DNA from: Sphingomonas sp. IC081
GTDB lineage: Bacteria; Pseudomonadota; Alphaproteobacteria; Sphingomonadales; Sphingomonadaceae
DNA length: 64,000 bases
Reading direction: 5' to 3'
Assembly (NCBI RefSeq): GCF_006874585.1
Contig: NZ_CP029762.1
Location: forward strand, 589,922-653,921
Below the pieces are notes generated by a model. The model did no database searches, was not told the origin of the DNA, and saw only the letters and a list, made by a program, of their open reading frames with translations. Position numbers and translations under genes: made by a program. Of this stretch, positions 61,013 through 64,000 are shown piece by piece. Each line of letters starts with the position of its first letter. The first letter of the stretch is position 1.

Positions 61013-64000
61013 ATGTATAACAACAAGGTGCGTCACGCACTGTTCTCGACTGCGGCCATCGTCTACGCCGTAGCCTCTCCGGTCCAGGCGGCAGCCCAGA
61101 CCCGCGAATTCGCCATCGATGCCCAGAGCGCCGAGACGGCAATCACCCAGCTGGGCCGCCAGGGGGACATCCAGATCATCGCCGCGCGGCGGCTGACCCG
61201 CGACGTGCGCACCAATGCCGTGCGCGGCGAAATGAGCGTCGACCAGGCACTGGCGCGGCTGCTGGCGGGCACCGGACTGGCCGCGCGGCGCACCGGCCCG
61301 GCCTCCTATGCGATTGTCGGCAGCGCCAATGGCAATGGCCGCGCTCCCGCCAGTCCGGTCCGCGCGGCTGCTGTCACCGTTCCGGTCGCGCTGGCGGCCG
61401 CGCCCGCCGCTGCCCCACAGCCGGTCGCGGCGGCCGAACCTGCATCTGCCGATCCGCAAGCGCCGGTCACCAGTGAGGACATCATCGTCACCGGCTTTCG
61501 CGGCAGCCTGATCCGCGCGCAGGACGTCAAGCGCCAGTCGATCAACGTGGTCGAGAGCATCATGGCCGAGGACATGGCCAAGATGCCCGACCTCAACCTG
61601 TCGGAATCGATCCAGCGCCTGCCCGGCGTCACCATCTCGCGCGAGGGCGGCGAAGGGCGCAACATCACGCTGCGCGGCTTCTCGCCCGACTTCACCCGCA
61701 CCACGCTCAACGGCATGGAAGTGCCCGCCAGCAGCGACGGCCTCGATTCCGGCGGCTTCACGCTCAACGCCGGCCGCGCCTTCGACTTCCACGTCTTTGC
61801 CTCCGAACTGTTCAACCGCATCGACGTGCAGAAGACCCAGCGCGCCTCGATCGAGGAAGGCGGCATCGCCGGCACCGTCGACCTCTATTCGGCCAAGCCC
61901 TTCGACCATCCCGGCTTCCACGTCGTCGCCTCGGGCCAGGGCGGCTACAATACCGTCTCGCGCAAGATCGACCCGCGCGCCACGGTCATGGTCTCGGACA
62001 CCTTTGCCGACGACACCATCGGCGTGCTGTTCTCCGCCGCCTATTCCAAGCGCACCGTCTATCAGGAAGGCTTCTCCAGCGTCCGCTGGACCTCGCCCTT
62101 CGTCAACGGCGACAGCTGGGCCGATACCGACCCCGAGGTCACCGGCACCCCCGAGAACTGCGGCGCCGCCGACAGCCTCGACTGCCTCTGGGCGCCGCGC
62201 CTGCCGCGCGCCGACTTCTTCGGCAACGACCAGAAGCGCCTCGGCCTCTCGGGCTCGATCCAGGCGCGCCCGCTCGACGGGCTGAAACTGACGTTCGACG
62301 CGCTCTATTCGCAGCTCGACAACGACCGTTACAGCTACAACTCGATGGAGTGGCTGCTCACGCATGGCCCGGCGGGCAATTATGTCGGCCAGACCCCGCT
62401 TTCCTTCACCGTCGCGCCGGACGGCAAGCAGCTCGTCGCCGCCGCCTTCGACGATGTCACCTCGTGGTACGAAAGCCGCCACCAGACCTCGACCTCGAAG
62501 TTCAGCCAGTTCGTGTTCTCCGGCGAATACGAGGCCAGCACGAACCTGACCTTCGACGGCATGATCGGCAAGGCGCGCGACAGCGCCGACCGCAGCGAAC
62601 TGCGCTTCTACGCCCGCTCGGTGCCGCACTACTATGCCTATGACTATACCGGCAGCCGCGATGTGGCGTCGGTCGATTACGGCGACTACGATCCCAACGA
62701 TCCCGAAAACTACATCAACGCGCTGACCGCGGCCAACCGGCTCAACAAGGTGGTGAAGGACAACTTCACCGCCAAGGCCAATGCCAGGTTCCAGCAGAGC
62801 CGCTTCACCGCGCTGGCGGGGCTTGCCTATAGCCGCCGCATGGTGCGCTATTCCGAAGCACAGGGCGCGCTGCCCAGCTTCGCGCCGCAGGACTACATGA
62901 CCGCCTTCCCGATCAGCCACTTCGGCGACGGCGTGGTCTCGGGCGGGTTGCCGACCTTCGCGGTGATCGACTTCGATGCCATCGCTGGCTCGGGCATGTT
63001 CGACGACGGCTACACCGCCAATGTCGCTGCGGGGTGGAAAGTGGTCGAGAAGACCACCGGCGGCTACGGCGAAGTCATGGGCGACATGGACATCGGCACG
63101 ATGATCCTGCGCCTCGACGCAGGCCTGCGCTATGTGCGCACCGACGTGGAATCGAGCGCGGTCATCGCCGGATCGCCGGTGGAGGTGAAACGCCACTACG
63201 ACAACCTGCTGCCTTCGTTCAACGCCGCGCTCAACGTCACGCCGCAAGTGGTTGCCCGCTTTGCCTATGCCCGTTCGATGACGCGCCCGGGCCTCGCTTC
63301 GCTCAACATCGCCAGCCCGGTCTTCGAATATACCACCCGCACGGTCAGCAACCTCGGCAGTCCGGATCTCAAGCCCTACCTCTCGGACGACTTCGATCTC
63401 GGCCTCGAATGGTACTTCTCTAAGAGCGGTCTCTTTGCCGTGGGGCTGTTCCAGAAGAACATCATCCGCTCGCTCAAGACCTCGGTGGTCGAGCAGATGG
63501 TGCCGCAGGAATACTGGGCGGCGATCTACGCCGATCCGCGCTACGACGCCTCCTACAATGCCGATCCGGCCTCAGTGCCCTACACCTTCTACAAGGCGGT
63601 CAATTCGTCGGACGGCGACAAGGTGAAAGGCGTCGAGGTGACGCTCAACCTGCCCTTCACGTTCCTGCCGGGGATCTTCTCCAACTTCGGCATCGCGTCG
63701 AACTACACCCATGTCGAAGCGCACGATTCCACCGGGCTTTCGCCCAATTCGTACAACTTCACGGGTTATTTCGACACCGGCAAGATGGGCCTGCGCCTCT
63801 CGGTCAACAAGCGCGACGACTACCTGCTCAGCGAACCGGGCGGCAACGGCCACGTGCAGGAACGCAAGTACGGCCCGACGCAAGTGGATCTCTCGGCCTA
63901 CTACAACCTGACCGAACGCCTCAGCTTCAACATCCAGGGCATCAACATCACCAACGAGCGCGAGCGGATCTACGGCACCGGCGACGGCACACAGTACCTC
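61013..64000 (+). CDS. TonB-dependent receptor with STN domain, 3' end outside the window
   Basis: An open frame of 996 codons from ATG 61013 that runs off the end without a stop. Signal peptide MYNNKVRHALFSTAAIVYAV, STN domain REFAIDAQSAETAITQLGRQG to LLAGTGLAARRTGPASYAIV, Ala/Pro-rich linker, TonB box EDIIVTGFRGSLIRAQDVKR, plug MAEDMAKMPDLNLSESIQRLPG and ITLRGFSPDFTRTTLNGMEV. The FRGSL box with K-R-S-I-N and the DMAKMPDLN plug are typical of large sphingomonad/xanthomonad receptors thought to import glycans or amino acids. The end of the window (NIQGINITNERERIYGTGDG) is close to the C-terminus. It is the signalling receptor for the adjacent fecI-fecR. Confidence 0.9.
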   Translation, partial: MYNNKVRHALFSTAAIVYAVASPVQAAAQTREFAIDAQSAETAITQLGRQGDIQIIAARRLTRDVRTNAVRGEMSVDQALARLLAGTGLAARRTGPASYAIVGSANGNGRAPASPVRAAAVTVPVALAAAPAAAPQPVAAAEPASADPQAPVTSEDIIVTGFRGSLIRAQDVKRQSINVVESIMAEDMAKMPDLNLSESIQRLPGVTISREGGEGRNITLRGFSPDFTRTTLNGMEVPASSDGLDSGGFTLNAGRAFDFHVFASELFNRIDVQKTQRASIEEGGIAGTVDLYSAKPFDHPGFHVVASGQGGYNTVSRKIDPRATVMVSDTFADDTIGVLFSAAYSKRTVYQEGFSSVRWTSPFVNGDSWADTDPEVTGTPENCGAADSLDCLWAPRLPRADFFGNDQKRLGLSGSIQARPLDGLKLTFDALYSQLDNDRYSYNSMEWLLTHGPAGNYVGQTPLSFTVAPDGKQLVAAAFDDVTSWYESRHQTSTSKFSQFVFSGEYEASTNLTFDGMIGKARDSADRSELRFYARSVPHYYAYDYTGSRDVASVDYGDYDPNDPENYINALTAANRLNKVVKDNFTAKANARFQQSRFTALAGLAYSRRMVRYSEAQGALPSFAPQDYMTAFPISHFGDGVVSGGLPTFAVIDFDAIAGSGMFDDGYTANVAAGWKVVEKTTGGYGEVMGDMDIGTMILRLDAGLRYVRTDVESSAVIAGSPVEVKRHYDNLLPSFNAALNVTPQVVARFAYARSMTRPGLASLNIASPVFEYTTRTVSNLGSPDLKPYLSDDFDLGLEWYFSKSGLFAVGLFQKNIIRSLKTSVVEQMVPQEYWAAIYADPRYDASYNADPASVPYTFYKAVNSSDGDKVKGVEVTLNLPFTFLPGIFSNFGIASNYTHVEAHDSTGLSPNSYNFTGYFDTGKMGLRLSVNKRDDYLLSEPGGNGHVQERKYGPTQVDLSAYYNLTERLSFNIQGINITNERERIYGTGDGTQYL

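Noticed and set aside
60887-63247. 786-codon minus-strand frame opposite the last receptor
   Set aside because: Antisense shadow; the plus frame has signal peptide, STN, TonB box and plug.
1-64000. tRNA, rRNA, prophage, integrase, toxin-antitoxin or defence genes
   Set aside because: None could be recognised on either strand by eye; absence is not proven without a search.

Overview
The window is high-GC DNA from what looks like an alphaproteobacterium of the sphingomonad group (Novosphingobium/Sphingobium-like). This assignment is an inference from gene content: many large TonB-dependent receptors, repeated FecI/FecR regulatory pairs, Tat-exported keto-sugar enzymes and FixJ-type regulators. 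No rRNA, tRNA, CRISPR array, integrase or transposase was recognised.

Layout. 1-174 is the 3' end of a receiver-domain gene. 662-4833 holds a secreted alpha/beta-hydrolase with a PKD-like tail, a membrane-anchored LytTR regulator and a fatty-acid hydroxylase family protein. 4828-15388 is a carbohydrate-oxidation locus. A Gfo/Idh/MocA dehydrogenase diverges from a cytochrome c; behind the cytochrome lie three TIM-barrel sugar isomerase-like proteins, an MFS transporter, a 3-keto-disaccharide hydrolase (DUF1080), a two-subunit GMC dehydrogenase, a LacI-type repressor and a Dabb protein. A perfect palindrome at 6049-6060 sits in the divergent promoter. 15393-29259 is an iron/siderophore uptake island: two divergent siderophore receptors, then tonB, fecI, fecR, a FecA/FpvA-type receptor, PepSY reductase, DUF3325, DUF3649 and a plug-domain outer-membrane protein, mostly joined by ATGA overlaps.

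29514-30910 encodes a pair that looks like the alpha and beta subunits of a C-glycoside deglycosidase. With the 3-keto-sugar forming locus 15-25 kb upstream, this suggests a split pathway that oxidises glycosides at C3 and cleaves O- and C-glycosidic bonds. 31125-34112 encodes three TadE/TadG-like proteins. 35836-39740 is a large TonB receptor followed by a HEFSH zincin-like protein. 39838-45982 (minus strand) is a fecI-fecR-receptor-phosphatase operon. 46064-53990 carries an MHS transporter, another fecI-fecR pair, a receptor and a DsbA-family protein, plus a striking foldback element (47876-48031) with a diverged relative at 50071-50115. 54326-59243 is a histidine kinase with two overlapping response regulators and a chemoreceptor. 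59345 to the end is a fourth fecI-fecR-receptor unit whose receptor runs off the window.

Overall the window is a nutrient-scavenging region: eight TonB receptor-like genes, four FecI/FecR systems and a predicted periplasmic keto-glycoside pathway. Functions rest on motifs, gene order and remembered family features; no database search was run.
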